Assembly: GCA_030704615.1 (NCBI GenBank)
Contig: CM060731.1
Coordinates: forward strand, 35,774,001-35,838,000
DNA length: 64,000 nt
Source of the DNA: Takakia lepidozioides
Lineage: Eukaryota; Streptophyta; Takakiopsida; Takakiales; Takakiaceae
Direction: 5' to 3'
The notes under the pieces are model-generated. The model had not been told where the DNA came from. It saw nothing but the letters and a program-made list of their open reading frames with translations, and did not search any database. The translations under genes and the position numbers were made by a program. Shown here piece after piece: positions 1 to 11,786 of the stretch (position 1 is its first letter; every line of letters starts with the position of its first letter).

Positions 1-28
1 TGAGCAGTCGCTCCCAGGTTTCCTTTTT

Positions 29-55
29 GAAAAAGAAAAAGAAAAAGAAAAAGAA
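29..55. repeat. (GAAAAA)n microsatellite
   Basis: A run of about four and a half GAAAAA units at the left edge of the window. Simple repeat with no other signal. Confidence 0.8.
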
Positions 56-99
56 TCATATATTCGTTAAAACCATTAAATTATATATTAATGGAAATA

Positions 100-320
100 A
101 CTATCCATACCCGGAAACTATTCATACCCTCAGGGTATATTTTGGCATATATATCCATACCCGGGGGTTATGTAGAAATCTGAAAAGTTAATTTACCCAT
201 ACCCGGAGGGTAAATAATTTTTTGAGATTTCAATTTATCCATACCCGGATAGTAAATGATTTGACAAAAATAATTTACTTATACCCTAAGGGTATATTGA
301 AATCAATATACCCGTACGAC
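100..320. repeat. Degenerate short repeat of CCATACCCGG / GGGTAAAT motif
   Basis: About six imperfect copies of a short unit containing CATACCC, alternating with its partial reverse complement GGGTA and separated by A/T-rich spacers. Spacing is irregular (about 35 to 50 bp). It lies 0.8 kb upstream of the diterpene synthase start. It may be an eroded transposon end or an upstream regulatory cluster, and nothing in the sequence decides between these. Confidence 0.5.
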
Positions 321-1123
321 ACTGTACGATACCTACCAGCCTACCTGCCAGCCTAGCAGGAGCTTACAAATTTGTAAGGTACTGTACCTCCAAAAACAGG
401 AGGAATGTTCTGCTCGGTAATTCCGGAACTATTTTGGATTCCAATGATCCATGCGCCGAGGAGGTGTTCACTGATGAATCACAGCCTACATTGATGATTC
501 TGACCAGTAAGTTATGGGACAGACTTCCACTGCACCCTTTAAATGCCGTAATCGCTTGCATTGATAGTGTCTCGCATACCCGAAGGGATGGTTGGAGAGG
601 ATGGGTGCCTTATTTGTGTGTCTACTGTATTTCGATCATGAGTAAGTAGGACCTGGTGTTGCTGGGCATTTTATTTGTCAAGCACATAGAGCAGGTTCTT
701 CGAGAGTATGTGCGCGATTATTGCCGTGCAAGATCGGCTACGGCTCAGTGTTGCTCATCCGCTGGTGAGTGTGGGAGGGAGAGAGGAAAGAGGGGTGCAT
801 ATGTGTAAAGTTGGATCTCATAAACAAGTTATCAGTCTCCTAATCCTGGAGGGGCATGGGGCAATAATGACGCGCTGTATGCCTTATCATGATTAGTGGC
901 TAGAAAAGTACAAAGGATCATCTATCTATGAACTCCTGCTTCCGTCTTGAGCTTGAGCTTGAGCTTGCGAGGTTATAGAGTATACTGTGGTCAAGACCTG
1001 TCGATCAACATATTGGGTTGTGGGCTGACAGTCGACTTCTTTGACAACATCGTCCGGGTCAGCACTAGGGAGGGTGGATCAAACCATTGTAAAAGTGTGG
1101 GTCTTTCTTTGCAATTCACAACG
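321..1123. other. Upstream region of the diterpene synthase gene, no convincing gene
   Basis: Short open frames occur, but none resembles a known protein or has matching splice sites. The region holds the presumed promoter and 5' leader of the downstream gene, including a TATA-like stretch at 973-984 and a GAGCTT repeat near 945-965. Confidence 0.4.
973..984 (+). promoter_or_regulatory. Possible TATA element of the diterpene synthase gene
   Basis: TTATAGAGTATA lies about 140 bp upstream of the chosen start codon at 1124, a plausible distance for a plant core promoter with a short leader. The motif is weak and A/T-rich sequence is common here. Confidence 0.2.
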
Positions 1124-4100
1124 ATGGCTAGTTTACATTTGAGCGGCTTCATTGGCCAATCTTTGAGGCAGAGCAATGGACCATTTCACGCATTTCCAAA
1201 GAGAATGCACACCCCTATTTCACATATCAGAATGGAGGCAGCTCGTGATCAGCAACTCATGGGCTCTAATGCAAGTACGTACAGTTCCTCTCTATTTTCT
1301 TACTCTTGTTCTGTTGCAGGACCCCCGAACTTTATGATTGTCATACAAGCAGTGCAAGCTTAATAATTATTCTCAAAGTAGCATAGGGTCTGAAATCGGT
1401 GGTGAGGATATCCATATCGGTCTGCCAATATATCGAACTACTCTAGTAGAGGTCTAGCTCCACAGTTAGACTCGTCTAAGTGAAATGTGGATGAACTGTG
1501 AGGCCAGAGTAGTGTTCCTGGCTGAATATGTCAGGTGCAACTGCAACGACCTGCTTCAATTTGATCCAAGGTCACAGCTATATAGGTCATGCGCTAGTAG
1601 TAATCACCTGGTTGGAAGTCATTGGGATTCACTTAGTTTTTAATGCTTCATACAGATCTGGATGGTTGATGACCAATGTAATGTGGGCCTTTTTTGTTGG
1701 CACCCACATCTGCAGCTTTGACAGGTTGCGCCAACGAGCTAGTACATGAGTTGAAACAAGTATCCACACTCGTGGACCTCTCGAAGGATTATTATAGCGA
1801 GAAACCCTTAAGTCATACTATGATCGAGGTAAGTCCTGGGGACTGCCCTAAGAGATTTTAGGGGTCTAGAATGGAGGTATATAATTTGGAATCCTAGAAC
1901 CTTCATTCAGTATATGTCAGCCGTAAGAGCGTAGTAGAAATGTCACATTAAATAATGTTAAATTACTGCTCGTTCAAGTCAAACTCGTGACGTGAACACA
2001 AGTATCATGTTGACGATTTTCTGGCGCATCTGTTCATACGGAAAATTTGACAATATTTGTCTAACCTTGTGATCTTGCACTGCATAACCCTGTACCTCCA
2101 ATGACGTTTAACTAGCTCCAGGACATATGAAGTTATCAATCGGATAGAGCCTAGTCTATCACATTTATCTCAAGATGTCATGCATGTTTATGTGCAGATT
2201 CCTCGACAGGTACAAAAGGTGACAGAATGGATTGAGATAGTGAGGGGTATATTCCAGTCCATGACCGTAGGGGGAATCTCGATGTCCCCTTATGATACAG
2301 CATGGGTTGCACGAGTTCCTGCATTGGATGGCTCTGGAGGACCAGAGTTCCCCCAGTCTCTGCAATGGATTATTGATAACCAGCTCCCGAATGGTGACTG
2401 GGGAGACCCCGACCGCTTCTTGGGGTTTGATCGTGCCATCAACACGCTTGCGTGTGTGATTGCCTTGAGAACCTGGGGAAGTACGGGTGCGAGTGTTGAG
2501 AGAGGTGAATCATAAGAACATTTACAACCCTTAAATATTGTTTTCGAAGGTGCGTGCGTGGTCATGGTTGTTCAAGCGAGCGTCTACTGATGATTTGTCA
2601 AGTACCTGCAAGTATCCGTCTCTAACATAGTCCTTCGTCATGAGTGTATTTCGAACCCAGGTTTGGAATCCCTTCGATCCAACATTCACAAGATCGCAGA
2701 CGATGAATTTGTCAACATGCCCATTGCATTTGAGATAACTTTTCCATCCATGCTTGACGAGGCCAAAACTCTGGGCCTTGACCTCCCTTACGACGCCCCA
2801 AGTTTACAATCGACCTACGCTGCCAGAGACAAGAAGATGAAAAAGTAGGACTCTATACTGTCAAACTCTTATGTCGTATTTGTTTGCAGTGAGGGCGAAC
2901 AAGTTGATGTCAGTCTCCTCTAGACCAGGATGATACACCTAATATATATCCCTATCTGGAAACTTCAAGGATTGTAAATTTGAGACCTGTTCAATATTAT
3001 ACACATATGACCGTAGATTTGGGCGAATGAATGAAGAATTTGGACGCTAACAAATTAGCTTTAATGTTGGATTCGAAGAAACCTCGCATGCATTATGATA
3101 CGCAAACATGGAAGGGAAGAAGGAATTTACTTCCGAGCTCCTTCCGAGAGGCAGCTTGGGAAGGATTCACGTTGAAATAGCATTTTGGATGGTGTAGCTA
3201 GCCCTAGTTCAAAGAATCCTGAATCCTGACTTGGCCCTCTGCACCGTATCCCGATGAGACTGGGTACTAGACCCAACTAAGGTCTAGACAGATATTACTT
3301 ACTTCCTCTTCTACTTGCAATTGCAGGATTCCCATGGAGATGTTGCACAATGGCCCCACGTCACTTTTGTTTTCTTTGGAGGGGCTTCACACGGAAGTGG
3401 ATTGGAACAAACTATTAAAGTTTCAATCGAGTAACGGCTCCTTCTGTTGCTCTCCGGCCTCCACTGCTTGTGCTCTCATGTACACGAAGGACAAGAAGTG
3501 CCATGACTACTTGAATAAACTTCTTACCAAATTCCACAACGCAGGTACTGTGACGTGATTATTAGGTACTGCTTATGCAAGGAGTTTTGATCAGATGAGG
3601 GGTTCTTAAGTCTTGAACAGAAGACGGAAGTTGTCCAGAAGTGTTTTAATAAACTAGTATCATTTGTCGACCTTGACTAAACTTTCCTGTTGGAGGAATT
3701 TCAGGTTGTCCGAAAGGTATAAATTAAATACATATTACTGGATTGTAGTGTTCAACGTTTGTAAGCGGACTGCGGAAAATGAATTGACTGCATCAGTGCG
3801 CGTCGTTGTGTGCAGTGCCCAATGTGCATCCAGTGGACTTGTTCGAGCGTTTGTGGATGGTAGATCGCCTTGAGCGCCTTGGAATTTCCCGCTATTTCAA
3901 GGACGAGATTAAGGACTCCCTTGAATATGTGTACAAGTAAAATCCTGGGCCGCAGTAGAATCCTAGATCGTTCAATATGTCAAGGTCGATTTTACATGTC
4001 ATCAAACAGCAAGTTACAAGCATTCACCATACATTGCATGTACTATATTGTAGGTACTACAGTATCCATACTTTATCGACTTAATGTCAAACTGATAGAT

Positions 4101-7100
4101 TAAGATCGACAATATTTGCTTAGGACTCAGAAAGCTCATCTGGGTTGATCCAGGCGAGTGCATGGGTCCAAAACACTGAAGTGACACTAGCTGCATCTGT
4201 TCATTTGTGGGAAACAGATATTGGACAGACGATAGCATCGGGTTTACCATTCACACAGATTTGAAGGACTTGGATGACACTAGCATGGGATTCCGTCTGC
4301 TCCGCCTTCATGGCTTCGATGTGTCCACCGGTAAGTAAACATCCTTCTGGCCTCCTTTTGTCGTCCTTAGTGCTAACTATCTCTAGGCATGCAATCTTGC
4401 CACTGTATTAAAGGTTACTAGCGGAGTGATAAAGTTTTGAGAGGACTCAACGTTCTCTCTTTCACTGGACGTTAAAGAATTTTTTTGGTTTATCTTTCTC
4501 GTTCCATTTTTAACTGGCAGAGCCTCTAATCAGCGACATTTACAGCAAGATGACCAATCCTAGTGCTCAAGGGTCCTCTTCTTTTTCCCTTTTCAACTCT
4601 TACATTTCAAGATTTTTTGTGAACGTAGATTGCTTCATCGAGTTCTATAAGGATGGGATGTTCATGGACCTTCCTGGAGAAGGTCAAGACTCTGTCTCTT
4701 GTGCGTACAACTTCTATCGAGCCTCACAAACACTGTTCCCCGGAGAAACTATCCTAGAAGCTGGAAGAGCAGTCGCAAGAACACATCTGCAGGACAAGGT
4801 GGCCAGGAATGAATGCCACGACAAGTGGATCCTCGCTAAAGGTCTTCCCGACGAGGTACTATAACTCGCTTTCTAGGCTTGCCGTGCTTTCAGTTCAATT
4901 CAGGTTTACGAATTCAGACTTCCTTTATAAGTGGAAAACTATTTCCTCGCGAAGAAACCCCATTCATTTTTCAGTCAGCTTCTTACTTGAATCATCAAAC
5001 CAGTACTGTTCAGCTCTCTAGGCGAGATCCACTTTCTCCCCTTAAAACAGAGGGAATAAATTACAATCTAGAGATGAAGTAGCATTTAAAGTGACGTCGA
5101 TGTCAAAGCAAGGCCAACAAACACATATACGTCATTAGAGCCTTACGGGTAAGATTAACTAAATAGTGTGCATGTCTATAAATCCAATTGATGAGACACC
5201 ATAGCTTTTAGAATATCATTTATCTTGAGCAATGGGGTTATACGCGTGTGTCTGTGGCCCTGAAGGTGGAGTATGCACTAGAATTCCCGTGGTATGCAAG
5301 CCTCCCGCGCATTGAGCACCGTACCTACCTTGATCAGTATGGCGTTGACGATTCTTGGATTGGAAAAGTATTGTACAGGTGACCTCTTTCATCACGTACC
5401 AACTCTACAATAGAATATCAAGTTCTTCGTAAGTGATCAGGGGCTATCAGAGGACAAAAGCTTGAGCTCATTAACATTTCTTAATGTTTCAGACACCTTT
5501 TTGAACAAGCGTACGATACATCAGGTCAAATATTGTGGAGGAAAAAGTTAGCTTTCAAGAAGCAGTACAAACAAGTGCATGAAATACGTCTGTTGTACCT
5601 GTCTCAGATGCACAGCCTAAAGTTAATTGTCGGACCTCTTGCCTCAGGTTGCCTTATGTCAACAACGAGATATATTTGAGCTTAGCGAAGGAAGACTTCA
5701 ATATGTGTCAACAGATCCACCAAAAAGAGCTCAAGGCAATTTTCAAGTGAGTACTAAACGGTCATAATGGACATCCGTCTCAATTCAAAATCGTTCAAGA
5801 TTGGCGTAGGTTTTCTTCCTTGGGGTCCTATAACAATATAAGCAAGTCATGATAGAAATCATTTCCCCTAATAGTAGGAATGTTATCTACGAGCTGCAGG
5901 TGGAATTCACAAAGCATATTGGAAGATTCAAAGCTACTAGTCTCCCCAAAAACTGTGGAGAACTGCTACTTTTTCGGAGCTGCAATGATGTTTGAGCAAG
6001 AGATGGGCCAAGCCCGGCTGGTATGGGCAAGGTGTTCTATTCTCGCAGCTGCCCTCGATGATTACTTCAATGGGGCCAGTAGTATTGATGAGCTACGGGT
6101 ATTTTCGACGGCTCTCAGGAGGTGAGATCTAGTTAATGCTCCTAGTGCACTGAGAATTTTTCTTTCAATTGAGATGAATCTCAGCTTTGTCTTAATAAAT
6201 CAATTGAACACCCGATGGAGAGAGCATCATTGCACTTTCAAAAAAGCAATGACTTTTACCATCACATGTGGTCCGCACAGATGGGACCGGTCCCTTGCGG
6301 AAGGACTCTCAGAGCGGCCCAAATCGTTGTTTACGAGGTTGTACGACACAATTATTTCAATCACACGAGAAGCGTACATCGTACAAGGGCGTGATGTGTC
6401 GCATCATCTCAAAAATTCAGTAAGTTGGCATCACAGTGTCGACCAACACGTCCCCCTCGTGCATTTCGGAAGAGTCATTTGGGCTCTAGGCCCTCTGAGG
6501 GTGACTCCTTTGAACAATAACATAATGTTGTAGATATATGCAATTGATTGCCATTGATCATTAATACACATTCCAAGGAGAACGATAGAAAATCAGGAGC
6601 ATGGAACGCTCGCTCGACTTGGTTGTTTGTGTCACTTTCGCTTGAGGTACTCTTAAATATTGACATAGACTGATTAAGCTCATCACTTTTTCTTGCAGTG
6701 GACGAGGTGGATTGCAACACGGCTGACTGAGGCCGAGTGGGTTGAGTCAGGTTATACGCCGACTCTTGATGAGTACATGGAGATCAAAAATTCACCCTCC
6801 ACTGCATTGGAGCCATGTCTGGAGTGCTCCCTTTTTTTTGCAGGCGAGACGCTAACTGATAAATTGATGGCAAGTACAGACTACCATAATTTGATGGGGT
6901 GCGTCAACCAAATCGGTGGCCTTCTCGAGGATCTCCAAGAACTCAAGGTTTGTAGTTCTATTATAATATGGAATTTGACCTAGTTGATTGATATTTCAAT
7001 TTAATCTTTTCCTGAGTTGGATCCGTTAAATTTAGTTGGAAAGGAATGTAGAACTGAGGATCGATGGACATGTTTGAACTTTATGCAGAGGGGATCAAGT

Positions 7101-7385
7101 CAAGCAAATAGAAAGAAGTCATTTGTGAGGCTCAGCTACGTGAAAGAGCATCCCGAATCCACCGAGGACAAGGTTACTGCCCACATACTGAAGGTGGTTG
7201 ACAGCAACATGCAAAAGTTAGTGTGGGAGCTCCTCCACCCATCCGCGGTCCCCAGAGTCTGCAAGAATATGCATTTCAACGTTGCGCGCATGATGCACGT
7301 AGTCTTTAAAAAAACAGACGGTTTCGCAACACTCACAGAGCTCTCGCCTTACTTGAAAAAAATTCTACATGAGCCAGCGTCATAG
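1124..7385 (+). CDS. Diterpene synthase (CPS/KS-type), 14 exons, class I motifs altered
   Basis: Exons 1124-1274, 1725-1828, 2210-2504, 2661-2844, 3327-3544, 3816-3936, 4218-4330, 4629-4855, 5266-5378, 5648-5746, 5900-6121, 6281-6419, 6699-6947 and 7089-7385 join with consistent phases and GT-AG borders into 843 residues plus stop, a normal length for full bifunctional-type plant diterpene synthases. The first 50 residues are rich in Ser, Arg and His and poor in acids, like a plastid transit peptide; the ATG context is [16 protein letters not shown] is at 111-119. The class II acid motif [10 protein letters not shown] starts at residue 375 (DNA 4267). The class I DDxxD motif reads DDYFN (595-599), and the second metal motif, normally (N/D)Dxx(S/T/G)xxxE, reads EDLQELKRG (739-747). 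Known family chemistry: class II protonation of geranylgeranyl diphosphate, then class I ionisation. Inference: class II cyclase activity kept, class I activity lost or changed. Product unknown. Confidence 0.93.
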
Positions 7386-7613
7386 AAAGGACTTGTGGTG
7401 CACCCCCTTAACTTATAATCAGCAGGGGGCACCGGCATAATAACCAGATCCCAAGCTGAATTATGGTTTATCATAACCATATAATAAGTTATAATATGGC
7501 TATCTACATCTGGGCTGCACGTGATTTATAATAACTAGGGTAGCCTGTGCCGTTGGCCCAAGTGTCTAGTGCTATCTAAGCTCAAGTGCAATCTCCTATG
7601 TATCCATACAACC
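7386..7613. other. 3' flank of the diterpene synthase gene, no gene seen
   Basis: A/T-rich sequence with several TTATAAT/ATAATAAC stretches, followed by the first copy of a dispersed repeat (CTAGGGTAGCCTGTGCC and onward). No clear polyadenylation signal can be singled out. Confidence 0.3.
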
Positions 7614-7980
7614 AGCATGTAGCCCAATGGTAATGGGCACATACCACGTTGGATATGGTTGTGGGTTCAAACCTGGTGTGTCATGAAGGTGTCCACCTTT
7701 CAGCTGGAAGGTAGTAGCCCTTGTGGTGAAGTGACACCATAACTTACGCTCCCTTCGGGAGGCGTCAAACTTTTTCCTATGTATCCAAGTGCGTCTCCTA
7801 TGTCGAGGCCCAAGTGTGACCTCTAGGGTAGCATGTGCCGTTGGCCTATGCCCAGTGTCATCTAAGCCCAAGTGTAAGATCTCCTATGTATCTATGTATC
7901 CCAATGCGTCTCCTATGTCGAGGCCCAACTGTGACCTCTAGGCCGGGTGACATGTGTCGTTGGCCCATGTGTGAAGAATT
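7530..7980. repeat. Dispersed repeat family (CTAGGGTAGCCTGTGCC...), left cluster
   Basis: Phrases such as TGTCGAGGCCCAAGTGTGAC, CTCTAGGGTAGC, TTGGCCCA and CTAAGCCCAAGTG recur two or three times here. They appear again in the same orientation at 13700-14140 and 14460-14680. They look like eroded, repeatedly inserted copies of one short element that surrounds the tRNA-like SINE. Confidence 0.6.
7614..7780 (+). mobile_element. tRNA-derived SINE-like element
   Basis: A polymerase III A-box-like stretch (TAGCCCAATGGTAATGGGC) is followed about 35 bp later by a B-box-like GGTTCAAACCTGG, the internal promoter arrangement of tRNA-derived SINEs. A tRNA-unrelated body follows. It does not fold as a full tRNA, since no acceptor stem pairing is evident. 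The flanks contain the phrase CTCCTATGTATCCA several times, which recurs at 13.8-14.0 kb. Confidence 0.45.
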
Positions 7981-8005
7981 GTGAGGGATGCTAAGGAAAT
8001 CCTCA

Positions 8006-10600
8006 TCACTCACTCTCATCGTTCTCTGACTCACTACTACTAGTATCAGGCCGCCGCGCCGCATGAGCTTGCTTATCCCCGAAGTCGGAAATGGAATCAC
8101 CGTCTGACTCCTCCGATGAGGAGCCCGAGGTACGGGCCTGCTGATCAACTACCGTAGTGTCAACCGGTGACTCCCCATCGTCCATCGTATCCTCCTTGGT
8201 TGACAACTCCTCAGTTGTCATGGCAACCATGAGCCTACCCCAACCATGGTCCTTGGTGTACCCCGATTCTATCTTTGAGGGCTTCCTCCCAAAGCGTTTT
8301 ACCTACACATGACATACAAATTGCCATGAGTGAGTATCTCAAAGAGAGTGAGAGAAAGGGAAAAAGAGAGAGAGAGAGAGAAAGACGCTAGAGAAAGATG
8401 AACTTTGAAATCTTAGTTAAGTACATATGACTTACAAAACGAGTGACGAAAGACTTGGCTCCCCCGAGGCCACATCTATGCGTGGAGTAGGATTTCTCTA
8501 GCTGTGCTGTTGCAGACTCACGGCCTCTAGCAAACCCCTCCTTCTTTGCAGTGTCTTCCTCCCCCGCAATGAGGGCTTCCCAAGACTCCTACGCATGCCC
8601 CCCAAACCATTTTTTGGTTAGTTTTCCCAAACATCCTTAGCACCCCCCTCAAACAATATGCATATAATGAAATCAAGGTGAAGTTAGCACATACCAGTGT
8701 TATCCCATGTGAGCGTTGGGGAGTTATCCCATGTGAGCGTTGGGTAGTAACCCCATGCTTCATTGCTTTCCGGATCGCCTCTCTTGCATGGTACCTCTTG
8801 TCATTGAGGTTCTTGCCCACCATCTCCAACAACCTCGTCTCACTCCAGGTGACTCTCTTGCTATTTGGGTCACAAAACCCCAACGATCAACCCATGATTG
8901 TTGGGGCCAATCTATATGCCAAGGGAACCCAGAGGCTGCCTTATCAAAGGCAACCCTCTTCATGGCTTCCCAAAACTCGCCAATGGGGTCCCCATTGGCA
9001 TTGACCTCCACCGGTGGCACCCTCCTCACCACTAGAGCCTTCTTCTCTGACCCTCCCTTGGGACTTGTGCCATCCACATCCCCTTTCCGTCTCTTCCTTT
9101 TCTTCTCTCCCTTCCCTTCCTTGGAATCCACATCCCCCTTGTCTTCTTAGCACGGCCCTCTCCCTTGATCTCTTTCCTTTTCCCACTAGGGCCCTCCTCC
9201 GCCTCTACATTTCGAAGCAAGTCATCATGCCCCCCCTTTTCTTCTTTTCTTCAGGCTCTGGGGCCTTCCCTTTCCCTTTCCCCACCACCACCTCACCCTT
9301 CTCTCTCTCATGTCAGGCCCTCTCCTCCGCATCCTTCTCTCTAATTCTCAAAGGAACCTCAAGATCCCTCACCTTCTTACCTCATTGCAATGTGGCCTTG
9401 CGGGCCGGTGACTGAAGCACCACGGTGTCTCCCTCATGCGCAACCCCCACATCGGTGGCTAACCGCCTCACCAAAGACGCCACCGCCTGAAAAAAAAAAA
9501 CCCCTTGAGTGTCGGAGGAAAGGAAACCCAAACAAAATGAACAATTTGAAGGAGGGAAAGGAAGTGTGCATCTCACCTCAACCTTGGTGGCATTGAAGCT
9601 TTGTACACCTTGGATTGCCCCTGGCTTCGCTTGCGAGAGGGGGATCTGATCTCCTCCAACCCCGCCCAAGAGTGATTCTTGCACACTTGCAGGCACTAAA
9701 TGCCAAGCATCCAAGAGCTTTGAAACTCCTTCGTCCAGCACCTTCTTCATTGGAATTTCAGAGGCTCCAATGCCTGTCTCTCTCTCGGCCTCAGCCTGTG
9801 GGGTCGGCCTCGACTGAGCTGCCTCCCTTTCCCTCTCGGCCCCCTCTTTCTTCTCTCTCTCTTGGGCCTCAACCCTCTTTCTCTCAGCCTCCTCCCTCTT
9901 AGATCTCTTGGCCTCCTTCTCATCCCTCTTGAAGGACTTCTTCTTCCTTTTCTTTCTTGTGAGGGAGTCCTCCCTTTGTACTCTCTCCCTCTCTTCTTTC
10001 TCCCTCTCTTCTTTCAGTCTCTAGGACTCTTCCTCTTTCTCATTCTTCTCCTTCTCTAGGAGCTCTCTCCTTGTCTTAGTGGCCTTACTTAGGACTGTTC
10101 TAGGGGCCGGCTAGCACTAACCCCGCGTGATCCCAACCGACGAACTTGACCTCCGTCGAAGGTGTCACCGGCTGAGGCTGAGGTGTCGGTGTCACAGGTT
10201 CAGGCTGAATGTCCTTCTTCCCACCCGAACATGTTTGAATGTGTGCCCTCTCCAGAATTGGCGCACCGGGAGGAGGTGGTGGTGTCTTGGGAATGTCACC
10301 ACCCCCAGCACAAGAGGGGGGAGGAGGAAGAGTGGAAGGTGCACCTGCTCGTGGCTGCCTAAGTCTGTGTCAAGCAGCGGTGACGTGAACCTCCCAACCC
10401 CGGCCTGTGTCACTCTTGCATTTGGAATCATGAAGGGGTTGTTGGAGCTGCGCTACATCCCCTTCCCACCACCCGTCGGCTCTGATGACTTTGGATCCTC
10501 TTTCTCGGCTATGTCACCAAAAAAAACTAAGAAAAATCCACAACCTCAACCCGCGGATGACATACCAGTGACCTGCAATTTGAAAAAGAAACATTAACTT
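8006..10600 (-). pseudogene. Decayed transposon gene, family not recognised
   Basis: Read on the minus strand, the region holds a Lys/Glu/Arg-rich segment (about 10080-9760), then a segment ending DAWHLVPASVQESLLGG (9750-9600), then GEFWEAMKRVAFDKAASGF with PWHIDWPQQSWVDRWG (about 9000-8880). A shift of frame follows, then TWSETRLLEMVGKNLNDKRY (8850-8780) and an acidic Ser/Glu/Asp tail ending near 8006. The pieces lie in different frames separated by stops and low-complexity DNA. Acidic tails and Trp-rich helical segments are common in DNA-transposon accessory proteins, but I do not recognise the family. A spliced gene with short introns cannot be excluded. Confidence 0.4.
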
Positions 10601-11786
10601 AGAACCCTCCCAAATGTCCCGGCCCTTGGGGCACACTATGGCTATTTTCCCCTTAATGTGACCCCTTTCCCTTCCTTTGGGATACATGTTTCAAGGGAAA
10701 AAAAAAATTGGAGAAGGAGAGGATAGGTGGGCATTTTCATTTTAGTTGTCTCGCCCATCTCTCATACTTTCCCTCTGCCCACTGCTTTGACGGCATTTAT
10801 TGCTACTATTGGCCGTCACAGCAAGTAGCAGTACACCAAAAACCGAATAAATAAATAAATAAATAAATAGTAAAAAGTAAAAAAGGGCATGTCTCCCCAG
10901 GGTGGTCCCACCAACCCTAGGGAGACATCCCATCACATAACATATTAGAGGGAGGGAGCTGGGAGGGAGAGACAGAGACTGAAGGAAAAACGAAAAAAAA
11001 GAGGTAGGGCAGGGAGCAAGGGCTGTGAGGTGGCGGCCACCGCGACACCCAGCCGTTGGGGTCGCAGTAGCTTGAGCAAAAAACAAGCCCGGAGCCCTGC
11101 TTCTGCCGCCACCCGCAAGCATCTGCAGCAGGACTCAAGGGCGAAAGCAGAGAGGGAGGAAGAAGAGGGAGAGGGAGAAGCTGAGAGGGAGAGGGACAAC
11201 AAACAGGGCGGAAAGGGAGCTGGAAGACACCTGGGCATTGGCATCGCCGGCGCAACGTGAGGGAAGAGAGAGAAGAGGCGCGGGCTCCCGCAGCAGCCCG
11301 CGACCTTGCCAAGGGAGAGAGAGGAAGGGGGAGAGAGGGAGAAGCGACAGAGGGGGAGGAGACAAACCAGCTGGTGGCGCGGCTGCTACTGCTGCCGCCA
11401 CCGCCGCCCCTCCCACGCTCGTTGTTGCTGCCGTTGCTTCTGCAGCTAACCGAGCTCGCCAACACGCCTCCACCACCTCTCCATGAGCAGCTCCAGCCCT
11501 TGAGGTGAGTGAACCCGCCACCTCCTCTTCGCTTTGCTTGTTGCTAGGGTTTAGGATTCTCTTGAGTGAGAGAGGGAGAGAATTCAATGAGAGAAAGATG
11601 GAGAGAAAGAAGGAGAGAGGACAAGTGAGGGGGAGAGAGAGGAGAAAAAAACCACAGGAAGACGGGCTGCTATCACGAATGACAACGGGGACAAAACCTC
11701 ATGCTTTTTTTATAAAGCTTTTGTATGTTCGTTGTCCATTTCCAATACCTACAACCTTGGGTGCATTTGTGTGCCTGTCCTTTGAA
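10601..11786. other. Purine-rich low-complexity region
   Basis: GA-rich runs (GAGGGAGAGAGG type), an (AAAT)n tract near 10845-10868 and GCC/GCT-rich runs near 11390-11440 leave several frames open by composition alone. A GAG|GTGAGT donor-like site near 11503 and the phrase TAGGGTTTAGG look like a leader exon followed by an intron, but no downstream coding exon is evident. No protein is called. Confidence 0.4.

Noticed and set aside
434-649. Upstream 71-codon frame as first exon of the diterpene synthase
   Set aside because: The leader exon at 1124-1274 matches the phase of the next exon and looks like a transit peptide; the 434 frame has no compatible donor.
10917-11587. Ser/Pro/Leu-rich and Arg/Gly/Glu-rich frames of 76-182 codons
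   Set aside because: Low-complexity purine-rich DNA opens several frames at once; amino-acid composition simply mirrors the repeats.
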